Below are positions 9,409-17,482 of a stretch of 64,000 nt of DNA, in pieces. Each line of letters starts with the position of its first letter. Position 1 is the first letter of the stretch. The stretch is taken from positions 186,001 to 250,000 of the forward strand of contig JAOSKM010000003.1 of the NCBI GenBank assembly GCA_027493625.1. The letters run 5' to 3'. A program made the position numbers and the translations under genes. The notes under the pieces were generated by a model that was not told the DNA's origin, searched no databases, and was given only the letters and a program-made list of their open reading frames with translations. The DNA is from Planctomycetota bacterium (GTDB lineage Bacteria > Planctomycetota > UBA8742 > UBA2392).

Positions 9409-10728
9409 ATGTCGATCCTCGACTACGCGGCCCGCACCTTCGGCCTGCAGCCGGCGGCGCCGCCCTGCCCCAGTCCCGCGCCGCTGCCCCTTCCCGCGCA
9501 CGGTGAATGCCTGGTCCTGCTGGGTCCCAGCGGCGCGGGCAAGACGCTGGCCTTAAACGCGCTGCTGCGCGCCACGCCGGGCGCCCGCGAGGTTAAGGCC
9601 CTCACCCGCGCGCAACTGGCCCGGCCCGTGCTCGCGCTGTTCGAGCCCGCCATGCCGCCTGAGCTGGTGCTGCGCACGCTGGCCCGCGTGGGCCTGGCCG
9701 ACGGCCGGCTGTGGGGCCTGCGCGCGGGGCAGCTCTCGGCGGGCGAACGGCGGCGGCTGGAACTGGCGCTGGCACTGTGCGGCCTTTCCAGCGGCAGCCT
9801 GCTGGTGGCAGACGAGTTCGACTCACACCTGGACGCAACCACCGCCCGCGTGCTGGCGCGCAACCTGCGCCGCGCAGCGCACGGCGCAGGCCTGCGTCTT
9901 GCCCTGTCAACACATCGGCCGGAGACGCTGCCGCAGCTTGAGCCGACCCGCGTCATGGAGATTGACAACGGGCTGGCCCATGAGCTTCCGGCGCCGGCAT
10001 GCGCCAGGCTGCTGGATGAAATCGAAATCGTGCAGGGCCGCGCCCGTGATTACGCGCGTTTCGCGCACTGGCACTACCTGGGCCCCGGCCGTCCCGGCCC
10101 CACCTGCCTGGCGCTGCTGGCGCGTCATGGGGGGCGCGACATCGGCATCGCGCTGTTCGGCTGGCCGCACCTGTTGCTGGCCGTGCGCGCGCGGGCGCTG
10201 CCCGAACATGCGCCGTCACGCATCAAGGCGGAGGGGGCGGCCGCGCTGAACCGCGACGTGCGCATGCTGCAGCGTGTGGTGGTTGAGCCGCGCTGGCGGG
10301 GCGCGGGCGTGTCGCGCCTGCTGATTCGCGCGGGGCTTGAGCGGCTGGGCGTGCCGCGCGTCGAGTGCGTGGCGCAGATGGGCGCTTTCAGCGACTTCCT
10401 GCTGGCGGCAGGTTTTCGTCACGCGGGCGAGGTTGCGCCTCCGGCAACGGTGCGGCGCCTGGACGAGTTCCTGCGGCGGCACGGCATCGCGCCCGCGGCT
10501 CTGATTGAGCCTGTGTCGCGCGCCGCGTGCCTGGAGGCGCTGCCGGCGCGGGAAGCCCGTCGCCTGCAAAGCCTGCTGAACCAGCTGCTGCGCACGCGTA
10601 TCGAGACCGGCTTCGGTTCGCGGCGCGGCCGGGCTGGCTTCGACTCCGAGGCCATGCTGCGCAAGGCGATTTCGCGGCTGGGCGCGCGGCCCGGCTACTT
10701 CCTGTGGTCAGGGGAGGACACGAAGTGA
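9409..10728 (+). CDS. ABC-type ATPase fused to GNAT acetyltransferase
   Basis: The 439-aa protein has an N-terminal ABC ATPase: Walker A GPSGAGKT (39-46), signature LSAGERRR (about 110), Walker B VADEFDSHLD (about 135) and H-loop STHRPE (about 167). There are no membrane segments, so it is a soluble ABC protein rather than a transporter subunit. The C-terminal half contains a GNAT fold with the acetyl-CoA motif RWRGAGVSRLL (about 294-304). This matches the architecture of the COG2401 group (ABC ATPase fused to predicted acetyltransferase), whose role is not established. Its stop codon overlaps the GTG start of the terminase-like gene (GTGA), which implies translational coupling. Confidence 0.82.
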   Translation: MSILDYAARTFGLQPAAPPCPSPAPLPLPAHGECLVLLGPSGAGKTLALNALLRATPGAREVKALTRAQLARPVLALFEPAMPPELVLRTLARVGLADGRLWGLRAGQLSAGERRRLELALALCGLSSGSLLVADEFDSHLDATTARVLARNLRRAAHGAGLRLALSTHRPETLPQLEPTRVMEIDNGLAHELPAPACARLLDEIEIVQGRARDYARFAHWHYLGPGRPGPTCLALLARHGGRDIGIALFGWPHLLLAVRARALPEHAPSRIKAEGAAALNRDVRMLQRVVVEPRWRGAGVSRLLIRAGLERLGVPRVECVAQMGAFSDFLLAAGFRHAGEVAPPATVRRLDEFLRRHGIAPAALIEPVSRAACLEALPAREARRLQSLLNQLLRTRIETGFGSRRGRAGFDSEAMLRKAISRLGARPGYFLWSGEDTK

Positions 10729-11960
10729 CCCGTGCCGAGTTGTTCGAGCTGCTGCGCTACTTCCCGCACGCGGCGCAGTTGACGTTCCATGACAGCGACG
10801 CGCGCTTCAAGGTGCTGATCGCCGGCGCGCGTTTCGGCAAAAGCCTGGCCGCCGCCCGCGAAACGCTGCTCGAGCTGCTGTCCGGGACCACCCGCGGCTG
10901 GCTGGTGGGACCCACCTACGCCCTGACCATGCCCGAATTCCGGTACATCCGCGACGACCTCTACGCGCGCCTGCACGCCGAACCCGCAGAGCGCGCAGAC
11001 CCGCCCCGCCTGGTCGCGCCCTGGGGCGGCCAGGTGATCGCGCTGTCGGCCCAGCAGCCCGAGTCGCTGCTCGGGCGGGAAATCGACTGGTTGATCCTGT
11101 GCGAAGCCGCGAACCTGAAGCGCGACGCCTTCGAGCGCTTCCTGCGCGCGCGCCTCAGCACGCGCAGCGGCAGGCTGGTAGTGCCCACCACGCCGCGCGG
11201 GCACAACTGGATCGAGCAGTTGTACGAGCGCGGCCGGGATGACGAACCGGGCTGGGAAAGCTTCCGGCACGCCACCTGGGAGAACCCAAACATTCCGGCA
11301 TCCGAGATCGAATCCGCGCGGCGCAGCCTGCCGCAGGACACCTTCGCCGAGCAATACGGCGGCGAGTTCACCTCGCCGGCCGGACGAGTTTACCGCGAGT
11401 TCCGTCGCGAACTCCATGTGGGGAAGCTGCAGGCCCCGCCCGGGGCGCTGGTGTACAAGGCCATCGACTTCGGCTACGCGGCGCCGTTTGCCTGCCTGTG
11501 GGGCGCGCCGGACGCCGATGGCCGGCTGCTGATCCTGCACGAGCACTACCAGGCGCGCCAGGGCATCGACCAGCACGCCGAGGTCATCCGCGCCGTTGAC
11601 GACAGCTTCGTCGCCCTGGGCTGCCGCATCGGCCCCGCCTTCGCGGACCCGGCCGGCGCCCTCGAGCGCAAGCTGCTGGCGGATGCCGGCGTGCGCACGC
11701 TCAAGGCCGACAACCGGCTGCGCGGCGGCATTGAGGTAGTGCGCCGCCTGCTGCTGCCGCGGACAGACGGCACGCCCGGCCTGCTGATCGACGCCGGCTG
11801 CGTAAACCTGCTGCGCGAGCTGGAGTGCTACCTGTGGGGTGAAGACGTCGCGCGGCCCGCGCCGGGCCCGGGCGACGACCACGCGCTGGATGCCCTGCGC
11901 TACCTGTGCGTGGCGCTGGCGCGCAAGGTGGACTGGCAAAACCCGGGGACACTCTGGTAA
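10725..11960 (+). CDS. Terminase large subunit-like ATPase/nuclease
   Basis: The 411-aa product starts at GTG 10725 with a GGGGAGGA ribosome site inside the previous gene. It has the terminase large subunit layout. The ATPase shows Walker A GARFGKS (34-40), a Walker B-like strand WLILCEAA (about 122-129, catalytic Glu kept, usual Asp replaced by Cys) and coupling motif VVPTTPRG (about 152). An RNase H-like nuclease follows with its acidic residues in AIDFGYAAP (about 247), AFADPAG (about 306) and DDHALDALRY (about 383). All key nuclease acids are present, so it may be active. No portal, capsid or small terminase gene lies nearby, which argues against an intact prophage. Confidence 0.85.
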   Translation: MTRAELFELLRYFPHAAQLTFHDSDARFKVLIAGARFGKSLAAARETLLELLSGTTRGWLVGPTYALTMPEFRYIRDDLYARLHAEPAERADPPRLVAPWGGQVIALSAQQPESLLGREIDWLILCEAANLKRDAFERFLRARLSTRSGRLVVPTTPRGHNWIEQLYERGRDDEPGWESFRHATWENPNIPASEIESARRSLPQDTFAEQYGGEFTSPAGRVYREFRRELHVGKLQAPPGALVYKAIDFGYAAPFACLWGAPDADGRLLILHEHYQARQGIDQHAEVIRAVDDSFVALGCRIGPAFADPAGALERKLLADAGVRTLKADNRLRGGIEVVRRLLLPRTDGTPGLLIDAGCVNLLRELECYLWGEDVARPAPGPGDDHALDALRYLCVALARKVDWQNPGTLW

Positions 11961-11969
11961 CCTGCGGGC

Positions 11970-12257
11970 ATGAAGGAATTCCGTCCATCAACGTGGATCA
12001 TCCTGGGCGTGCTGGTGCTGCTCATTTTCGCGCCGGTGTTCTTCATTGATCTCGAGAGCTTCCAGGGCAACCAGCCGCAGCCGGCGGACAACGGCCTGCG
12101 CCCGATGGTGCCGGACAAGCCCGCCCAGCCGCAGAACCGGCCGGGGCCCGCGGACAACCAGCCGGAAGCCCCGCCGGAGAACCAGCCTGAAACGCCGCCC
12201 GAGAACCAACCGGAAACCCCGCCAATGAATCAGCCGGAGACTCCGCCAACCGAATAG
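11970..12257 (+). CDS. Small membrane protein with Pro-rich repeats
   Basis: The 95-aa product has an N-terminal membrane helix (STWIILGVLVLLIFAPVFFI). An extracytoplasmic tail follows, made of imperfect 8-residue repeats ENQPETPP, probably extended and flexible. It lies 9 bases after the terminase-like gene with no Shine-Dalgarno; the spacing pattern TAACCT-N6-ATG suggests a leaderless start or coupling. Function is unknown. It may belong to the same operon. Confidence 0.65.
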   Translation: MKEFRPSTWIILGVLVLLIFAPVFFIDLESFQGNQPQPADNGLRPMVPDKPAQPQNRPGPADNQPEAPPENQPETPPENQPETPPMNQPETPPTE

Positions 12258-12270
12258 GAGGACATCGCCG

Positions 12271-12300
12271 ATGAAACCAACGCAATGCAAGAACAGGTGA
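12271..12300 (+). pseudogene. Nine-codon ORF with strong RBS, possible gene stump at island edge
   Basis: An ideal AGGAGG (12256-12261) precedes ATG 12271, yet the frame stops after MKPTQCKNR at 12300. This is exactly where the GC-rich coding pattern gives way to lower-GC sequence. It may be the 5' stump of a gene cut by acquisition of the 12.3-13.7 kb island, or a leader peptide. Confidence 0.3.
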
Positions 12301-12400
12301 CAGTGATTTAGTCTGGAGTTAATCGACGAACACCCCATGATGACACTGTGTCAGGCCTGAAACCCATTTGCGTTGAATTCCAAGGATGTAACATGCCGAA

Positions 12401-12799
12401 ATGGCAAAGAGTGGGAAAAGGACAGAGGTAAAAACGCTTTCATTAGTTGATGGCGACCTGATCTGTTACGCCATCAATGAAGACAAGATGAAGCGACTTG
12501 AGCAAGCCCGGAGTGACATGTGGTCTGACAAAGCCGCTTGGTCCGCAGCGGCATCAACACTGTCAGCTTTTTTTGGGCTCTTGGGTTGTACGCCTTATTC
12601 ATGGGCGTGGCAGGCGAGTTTCGCTATCTTTTCAGCGTCTTTTGTTGCTACTATTCTCATGGGCATAGTGGCTTATCGGGCTGGCAGAAAGCAGTCAGAC
12701 GTACTAGCTGAAATCAGAGCGCAAAAGACACCACCGCTCCCTACGCAACCGGATACCAAGCCTGCGCAAGCGGCCAGCACAGCGAAGGCAAAAACATGA
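12401..12799 (+). CDS. Two-TM protein of low-GC island
   Basis: The 132-aa product has a polar N-terminus (residues 1-45). Two membrane helices follow (AAASTLSAFFGLLGC and ASFAIFSASFVATILMGIVA), and the tail is Pro/Ala/Lys-rich. It overlaps the next gene by four bases (ATGA), which indicates an operon. Base composition is clearly poorer in GC than the flanking genes, which points to horizontal acquisition. I do not recognise a family. Confidence 0.65.
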   Translation: MAKSGKRTEVKTLSLVDGDLICYAINEDKMKRLEQARSDMWSDKAAWSAAASTLSAFFGLLGCTPYSWAWQASFAIFSASFVATILMGIVAYRAGRKQSDVLAEIRAQKTPPLPTQPDTKPAQAASTAKAKT

Positions 12800-13068
12800 T
12801 CCCGCACATGCACGCCGCGGTAGAAATCCCGCCAAACAACAGGGTAGGCGTTTCCGTAGATGGGAACGCGGTATACGGATACCTGATGGATGACGAGAAC
12901 TACAGTTTGTGGAAGCAGGGGCTTCCAAGCCATGGTTACGGTGGGGCGTTCAACTCCAGCCCGTTCTTTCTAACGCCACCCTTTGCGGGGCGATGGAACG
13001 TTGTCGTGTGGCTTCAGCATGTGGCTGGACGGGCTCACGTGAACATGGCTCTTGAGTCGATAGCGTAG
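12796..13068 (+). CDS. DUF1883-like small protein
   Basis: The 90-aa product matches the pattern of DUF1883: an N-terminal strand with VSVDGNAVYGYLMDDENYSLW, then HGYGGAFNSSPFFLTPPFAG, then WNVVVWLQHVAGRAHVNMALE. DUF1883 domains are small beta folds sometimes found with TIR-type proteins, so a link to immunity or signalling is possible but unproven here. It is translationally coupled to the two-TM gene. Identification is from memory of the family pattern only. Confidence 0.6.
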   Translation: MIPHMHAAVEIPPNNRVGVSVDGNAVYGYLMDDENYSLWKQGLPSHGYGGAFNSSPFFLTPPFAGRWNVVVWLQHVAGRAHVNMALESIA

Positions 13069-13157
13069 CAAGGTGCTTTCGTCTCGTCGAACAGCGCGGC
13101 CATTGTTGCTCAGACGACAGTTGTTGCGGCATGACACCGTGAACAAACTTTGAGGTA

Positions 13158-13562
13158 ATGTTGCCCAGAGTTGATTACGTGATCCTTTGTGATGAAGTCC
13201 GCCTACTGACGGACGGCAGGTATTCACTCATTGGCATCCCTAAGATGCTCCTGCGCAATCCCGAGTTATCCGGAAAAAGTAGGTTGTTGAAGTTCGAAGG
13301 GCTCTGGCAGGTCAGCGGACTGTCAGCCTTCCATCGCGAGAAGATTCACCTGTCAGTGCAGAATGGGGCGGGACGCATCCTTGGCGCCGCCGACATAGAA
13401 GGCCCCGTTAGCGACTGGGGAACCATGACGGGACCCGTAAAGCTAGAAGAGATCACTTACGACTTGAGCGGGCTAACTTTTGTTTTTGCGGTCTGGGAAC
13501 AGGAAGCCTGCATCGAGATCGGACGCGTCCACTTTCCTGTAGCGCAGATTCCTCAAGTCTAA
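13158..13562 (+). CDS. Small cytosolic protein, possibly DUF6941-like
   Basis: The 134-aa product (VDYVILCDEVRLLTDGRYSL, then a beta-rich body ending HFPVAQIPQV) resembles DUF6941-type proteins. In that family a strand around the motif of a sensed or reported property (here GRYSLIGIPKMLL) is followed by a beta sandwich. It has no signal peptide or membrane helix. GAGG lies only two bases before ATG 13158, so the start may be imprecise. The low GC and lack of local homologues place it in the same acquired island as the two preceding genes. Confidence 0.5.
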   Translation: MLPRVDYVILCDEVRLLTDGRYSLIGIPKMLLRNPELSGKSRLLKFEGLWQVSGLSAFHREKIHLSVQNGAGRILGAADIEGPVSDWGTMTGPVKLEEITYDLSGLTFVFAVWEQEACIEIGRVHFPVAQIPQV

Positions 13563-13754
13563 CCCTCAGTTCCAAATTCAGCCAAAGCGAGTTTTTAACT
13601 TCGTCGTCGAGCCTCAACCCAAACACGCCGTGTTCCGGACGCTGACAAGCCGCTTCCGTTAGTTGCGCCTTTGCCGCCGTAAAGGCAGCATAGATGGGTT
13701 GTTGCATCGTCGCTCAGGTCTGCCGGCGCTTTAGCGCCCGGGAGTTGTCGCCCA

Positions 13755-14963
13755 ATGCTGGGCAAGTCCGACACCAAAGCCCTCCAGGAAAAGCTCGACC
13801 TGCTGCAGGCCGAGAACGAGCAATTGCGCCGCAAGCTGATGCTGCTCAGCGGCGCGGGCTCCACGGGCTCGATGACGCTGGGCAACCTCACCAGCTTCGG
13901 GCAGACGCGCGTGCCGGCGCCACAGGCCACCATTGCCGGGCTGTCGGTCGCCTACCTGATCGTGGACAGCCGCTGGCGCGTGATCCGTCTCAACACCCGC
14001 ATGGCGGATTTCCTGAACGTCCACAAGGACGTGGTCAACGCCAAGCCCGCGCTGGCCGAGATGGACAACCTGGACTGGGCGCCCCACGTCTTCCAGACCC
14101 TGCTGCAGGACGCAGGCGAAAGCCACGTGGAAGAAATCTTTGAGGCCGAGCGACCCAACCCGGTCAGCGGGCGCTCGGACTACTTCCAGTTCAAGGCGGT
14201 CTGGTCCGGCGAGCAGGGCACGGTCACGGTGGAAGACGTCACGCGGCTGCGCACCACCCGGCAGTTCTTCGAGCGGCTGGTCAGCCCGCGCATCGTGGAG
14301 CGGCTGCTGGACAGCCAGGAAGACCCCTTTGTTTCCCAGAAGCGCAGCATGTCGGTGCTGTTTGCTGACCTGCGCAGCTTCACGACCTTCTGCGAAAACG
14401 TCGAGGCGCCGCGGGTGCAGGCGGTGTTCAACGAGTTCTTCGACGTCTGCATGCAGGCGCTGGAGGCCAACGACGCCACGCTGGACAAATTCGTGGGCGA
14501 CCAGGTGATGGCGCTGTTCGGCGCGCCGCTGCCCAACCCGGGCCACGCCTACAACGCGGTGAAGGTGGCCGTGGACCTGCAGCAGGCGATGCAGCGCACA
14601 CGGCGGCGCTGGATTTCGGAAGGGCTGCTGCCCAAGGCGCTGGTGGACAGCAACCCGGAGATTCTGACGCTGGGGGTCGGCATCAACAGCGGCGAAATGC
14701 TGCTGGGCATGTTCGGTTCACAGAAGGCCAACCAGTACACGGTTCTGGGACATCACGTGAACTTGGCGGCAAGACTTTGTAGTTTTGCCTCAGGCAACGA
14801 GGTGCTGGCGTCCATCGGCACCGTGCAGGAAATCAGCAGGTACGCCAAGGAGAACCCGGCACGGATCGCGATCCCGATCAAGTTCCGGACCAAGGCGCAG
14901 ATTGAAGTGAAGGGCATCGCGGAGCCGGTGACGGTCGCGACCCTGGCCTACGAAATGGCCTGA
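13755..14963 (+). CDS. Class III nucleotide cyclase with N-terminal coiled coil and PAS-like domain
   Basis: The 402-aa soluble protein starts with a short coiled coil (LQEKLDLLQAENEQLRRKLM). A PAS-like sensor follows (about residues 55-165, AYLIVDSRWRVIRLN) and then a class III cyclase domain. Metal-binding aspartates are present in SVLFADLRSF (about 204) and FVGDQVMALFG (about 249). The substrate Lys before the second motif (DKFVGD) and the Asn/Arg of VNLAARL are also kept. The usual GD that specifies adenine is changed to GH (YTVLGHHVNLAARL). Substrate is therefore uncertain: cAMP, cGMP or altered. It is followed 11 bp later by the Pro-rich protein gene. Confidence 0.82.
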   Translation: MLGKSDTKALQEKLDLLQAENEQLRRKLMLLSGAGSTGSMTLGNLTSFGQTRVPAPQATIAGLSVAYLIVDSRWRVIRLNTRMADFLNVHKDVVNAKPALAEMDNLDWAPHVFQTLLQDAGESHVEEIFEAERPNPVSGRSDYFQFKAVWSGEQGTVTVEDVTRLRTTRQFFERLVSPRIVERLLDSQEDPFVSQKRSMSVLFADLRSFTTFCENVEAPRVQAVFNEFFDVCMQALEANDATLDKFVGDQVMALFGAPLPNPGHAYNAVKVAVDLQQAMQRTRRRWISEGLLPKALVDSNPEILTLGVGINSGEMLLGMFGSQKANQYTVLGHHVNLAARLCSFASGNEVLASIGTVQEISRYAKENPARIAIPIKFRTKAQIEVKGIAEPVTVATLAYEMA

Positions 14964-14974
14964 ACGGGGAAAGC

Positions 14975-16369
14975 ATGGCGGGTGGCCAGAACAACCACGG
15001 CAAACCGGGCTCGCAGCGCGGGCCCGCACGTCCACCGCTGCCGCGCCCCAAGCTGCCCGGCCAGGGCAACCCGGTGCGCAACCCGATCCCTTACGCGCCG
15101 GCGCCCGGCCAGCGCGGGCCCGCGCAGCCGCCCAACCCGCTGGCGCGCCCGGCCGCCAGGCCGCGCCCGGCACAGCCCGCGGCGCCGGCCAAGCGCCCGT
15201 CTTCGCCCGTAGCGCCCGGCGCCAAGCGCCCGTCCGCGCCGGTGCAGCACCCGGAGGGCAAGCGCCCCTCGGCGCCGGCGCAGGGCACGCGCCGCACCTC
15301 GCCGCCCGAAGCGGCAGCGCCCGTCGAGGTACCGGCGCCCAAGGCCAAGAAAGAGCCCACCACCATCGAGGAACTGATCCCGGTGCTGATCCGGCACGCG
15401 CTCAAGCGCGACGACGGCCTGCAGATCACCACCTTCGAGGAAAAGTTCTACCCGCGCCTGCGCGCCTTCGTGCCTGAGTCGCTGCAGCGCATGGAGAAGG
15501 AGGTCATCCACGAGTACCTGGTCGACATCGCACACGCACTGTATGTGGCGATCGTGGTCGGCCAGTTCAGTTCGCGCCCCGTGCTGTGCGGCGTGCGCGC
15601 CGCCGAGCTGGCCGCCGACCTGATCGAGCGCGTGCTGCAGGACATCGTCGGCAAGGAAGACAAGCGCGTCACCCAGATCCGCTGCGGCAACCTGCTGGTG
15701 GGCCTGACGCTGAATGCCGTGCGCCTGCTGGAGAGCACCTCGCTGGGCAGCCAGTCGATCACCGGCTTCACCGACAAGTACGAGCGCTCGGTGATCACCA
15801 CCTACGGGCTGAAGACACAGGCCGAGGCCACCGGCAGCGCGCCCTGGGTCGGCGACAAGGGCAGCCCGCTCGACAAGCGCATCGGGCGCGCCATCAACAC
15901 CATGAGCAACGTGTTCGGCGACTACATCGGCCAGCACGGCGAGACCATGGACGACGGCCAGTACGACGAGGTGATGCGCGAGTTTGACGGCTTCATGGAT
16001 CGCTTCGCGCCCTACATCGAGGGTGGGCGCTCCAGCGCCGACGAGCGCCGCAAGAAACTGGCGCGCGGCACCACCGCCTACCAGAAGGGCGAGGCCAAGG
16101 TCGAGCCCCTGGAGATCAGCGAGCTGCGCACCCGCCCCGCCGGCGTGGAAATCGTGCTGGCCGACAAGCGCATCCTGTTCGTGAGCGCCAGGGACGCCAA
16201 ACGCATCGGCAAGGCGGCCGAGGGCGAGGTGGACGACACCGCCAAGCGCGAGCGTGCGGCGCTGGAGAAGCGCGCCCAGGAGAGCGGCGAGTTCGACCCG
16301 CAGGACGACGACGCGGCCATCGCCGAAATCGAAGCCCAGATGAAAGCCAACAAGGGCAAGAACCTGTAA
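14975..16369 (+). CDS. Pro-rich protein with conserved helical C-terminal domain
   Basis: The 464-aa product has a low-complexity N-terminus (residues 1-125, Pro/Ala/Arg with repeated KRPSAP motifs). A folded, mostly helical region follows (about 130-400) from TTIEELIPVLIRHALKRDDG to about VSARDAKRIG, with a charged coiled tail (about 400-464). No signal peptide or membrane helix is seen. The basic Pro-rich tail could bind acidic partners. It lies 11 bp after the cyclase gene, so both are probably cotranscribed and functionally linked. No family was recognised. Confidence 0.7.
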   Translation: MAGGQNNHGKPGSQRGPARPPLPRPKLPGQGNPVRNPIPYAPAPGQRGPAQPPNPLARPAARPRPAQPAAPAKRPSSPVAPGAKRPSAPVQHPEGKRPSAPAQGTRRTSPPEAAAPVEVPAPKAKKEPTTIEELIPVLIRHALKRDDGLQITTFEEKFYPRLRAFVPESLQRMEKEVIHEYLVDIAHALYVAIVVGQFSSRPVLCGVRAAELAADLIERVLQDIVGKEDKRVTQIRCGNLLVGLTLNAVRLLESTSLGSQSITGFTDKYERSVITTYGLKTQAEATGSAPWVGDKGSPLDKRIGRAINTMSNVFGDYIGQHGETMDDGQYDEVMREFDGFMDRFAPYIEGGRSSADERRKKLARGTTAYQKGEAKVEPLEISELRTRPAGVEIVLADKRILFVSARDAKRIGKAAEGEVDDTAKRERAALEKRAQESGEFDPQDDDAAIAEIEAQMKANKGKNL

Positions 16370-16408
16370 CGCCACTGCCTTGGCATCCGGGCAGCCTGGG
16401 GCAGCCCG

Positions 16409-17338
16409 CTACGAGCGGGTGACGTGGTCGGCCAGGGCTTTCTGGCGGATACCGGTGTCGATGGTGTTGTCTTTCTTGGGGTTGATCGCGCGGATCAGGT
16501 CGGCGATCAGCAGGTCGAGAAAGCCCACCACGGCGCTGTGGAACAGGGGCTCGTCAAACGCGGCGCCGAACTCCTTGCTCAGGGCGCGCAGCACGTTGGA
16601 GCACTGCTGGTTGGTGCGCTTGAGATGGCGCTTGAGCAGCGTGTCCAGCGTCAGCTGCTTCTTGATGCGGTCCGGCATGTTCAGCGAATCCGCAATCACG
16701 TCACGCACGCGCGGGAAGTACACGTCGAACTTGCTGCTGTTCCTGGCCCGCACCGAGCGTACCACCGCGCCGCGCCCCGGGCCGTCATGGCCGCACATCC
16801 TGCAGGTGTCGGCGCCGGCGGTGTCGAACAGCGCGCCGCAGTTGGCGCACATCGGGTGCACGCGGATCAGCGCCTCGACGGCGTCGTGGGTGGGCGCCAG
16901 CTTGGTGGCGTGGCGCAGGCTGCGGGCCGCGGAATCAAGCTGCCCCAGCGCGATCTGCGCCCGCGTGCGGCGCACCCACAGCTCGATGCTGGTCGGGTCG
17001 CGCTTGAGCCCGCTGGCCGTGGCGCGCAGCACGCCCTCATGGTTGCCCAGCTGGTTCAGGTAGTCCGCCAGCGCGCGCCAGGCGTCGATGCGGTCGGGCG
17101 CCGCCACAGCAACGCCGCCCAGGCGCGCCACCACGCTTTCCCGTCGTCTGCGGACTTCCGCCCCCGCGCCGGACTGGTTCGCCCAGGCCCGCCTGGCAAG
17201 CTCCAGCTCGCAGGTTACCGGGTCGAGTTGCCGGGCCCGGGTCAGCCATTCCTCGGCCTTCACGGAATTGCCCACCATCACGGCCTGGCCGCTCTGGTTG
17301 ACCATTTCGATGATGGTGTCCTCGTGGTTCTGGCTCAC
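16409..17338 (-). CDS. TPR protein with zinc ribbon
   Basis: The start chosen is GTG 17338 (VSQNHEDTIIEMVNQ), because codons upstream run into the panB promoter region. The product is about 309 aa. N-terminal helices form TPR-like pairs (NSVKAEEWLTRARQLDP, GVLRATASGLKRDPTSIELW, LGQLDSAARSLRHATKLAP). A zinc ribbon with two pairs of Cys follows (CANCGALFDTAGADTCRMCG), then a helical C-terminal domain. It is cytosolic and probably a protein-protein scaffold. It is divergent from panB and convergent with the Pro-rich gene. Confidence 0.7.
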   Translation of the reverse strand: MSQNHEDTIIEMVNQSGQAVMVGNSVKAEEWLTRARQLDPVTCELELARRAWANQSGAGAEVRRRRESVVARLGGVAVAAPDRIDAWRALADYLNQLGNHEGVLRATASGLKRDPTSIELWVRRTRAQIALGQLDSAARSLRHATKLAPTHDAVEALIRVHPMCANCGALFDTAGADTCRMCGHDGPGRGAVVRSVRARNSSKFDVYFPRVRDVIADSLNMPDRIKKQLTLDTLLKRHLKRTNQQCSNVLRALSKEFGAAFDEPLFHSAVVGFLDLLIADLIRAINPKKDNTIDTGIRQKALADHVTRS

Positions 17339-17482
17339 GGGTGTTCCGGGTGCATCACTGCTATAAAGAGCCAATAATGTACCGCATTGCACAGCCGGGG
17401 AACATCCCCTTTCGATCCGGACGTTCGACCGGGTGCGGCGCGCCGGCAATCCGCTAGCATGTCAGCAGACCGAGGACCCGCT

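Noticed and set aside
9161..12257. Intact prophage
   Set aside because: Only a terminase-like gene is present. No integrase, portal, capsid, tail or lysis gene was seen in the flanking 10 kb.
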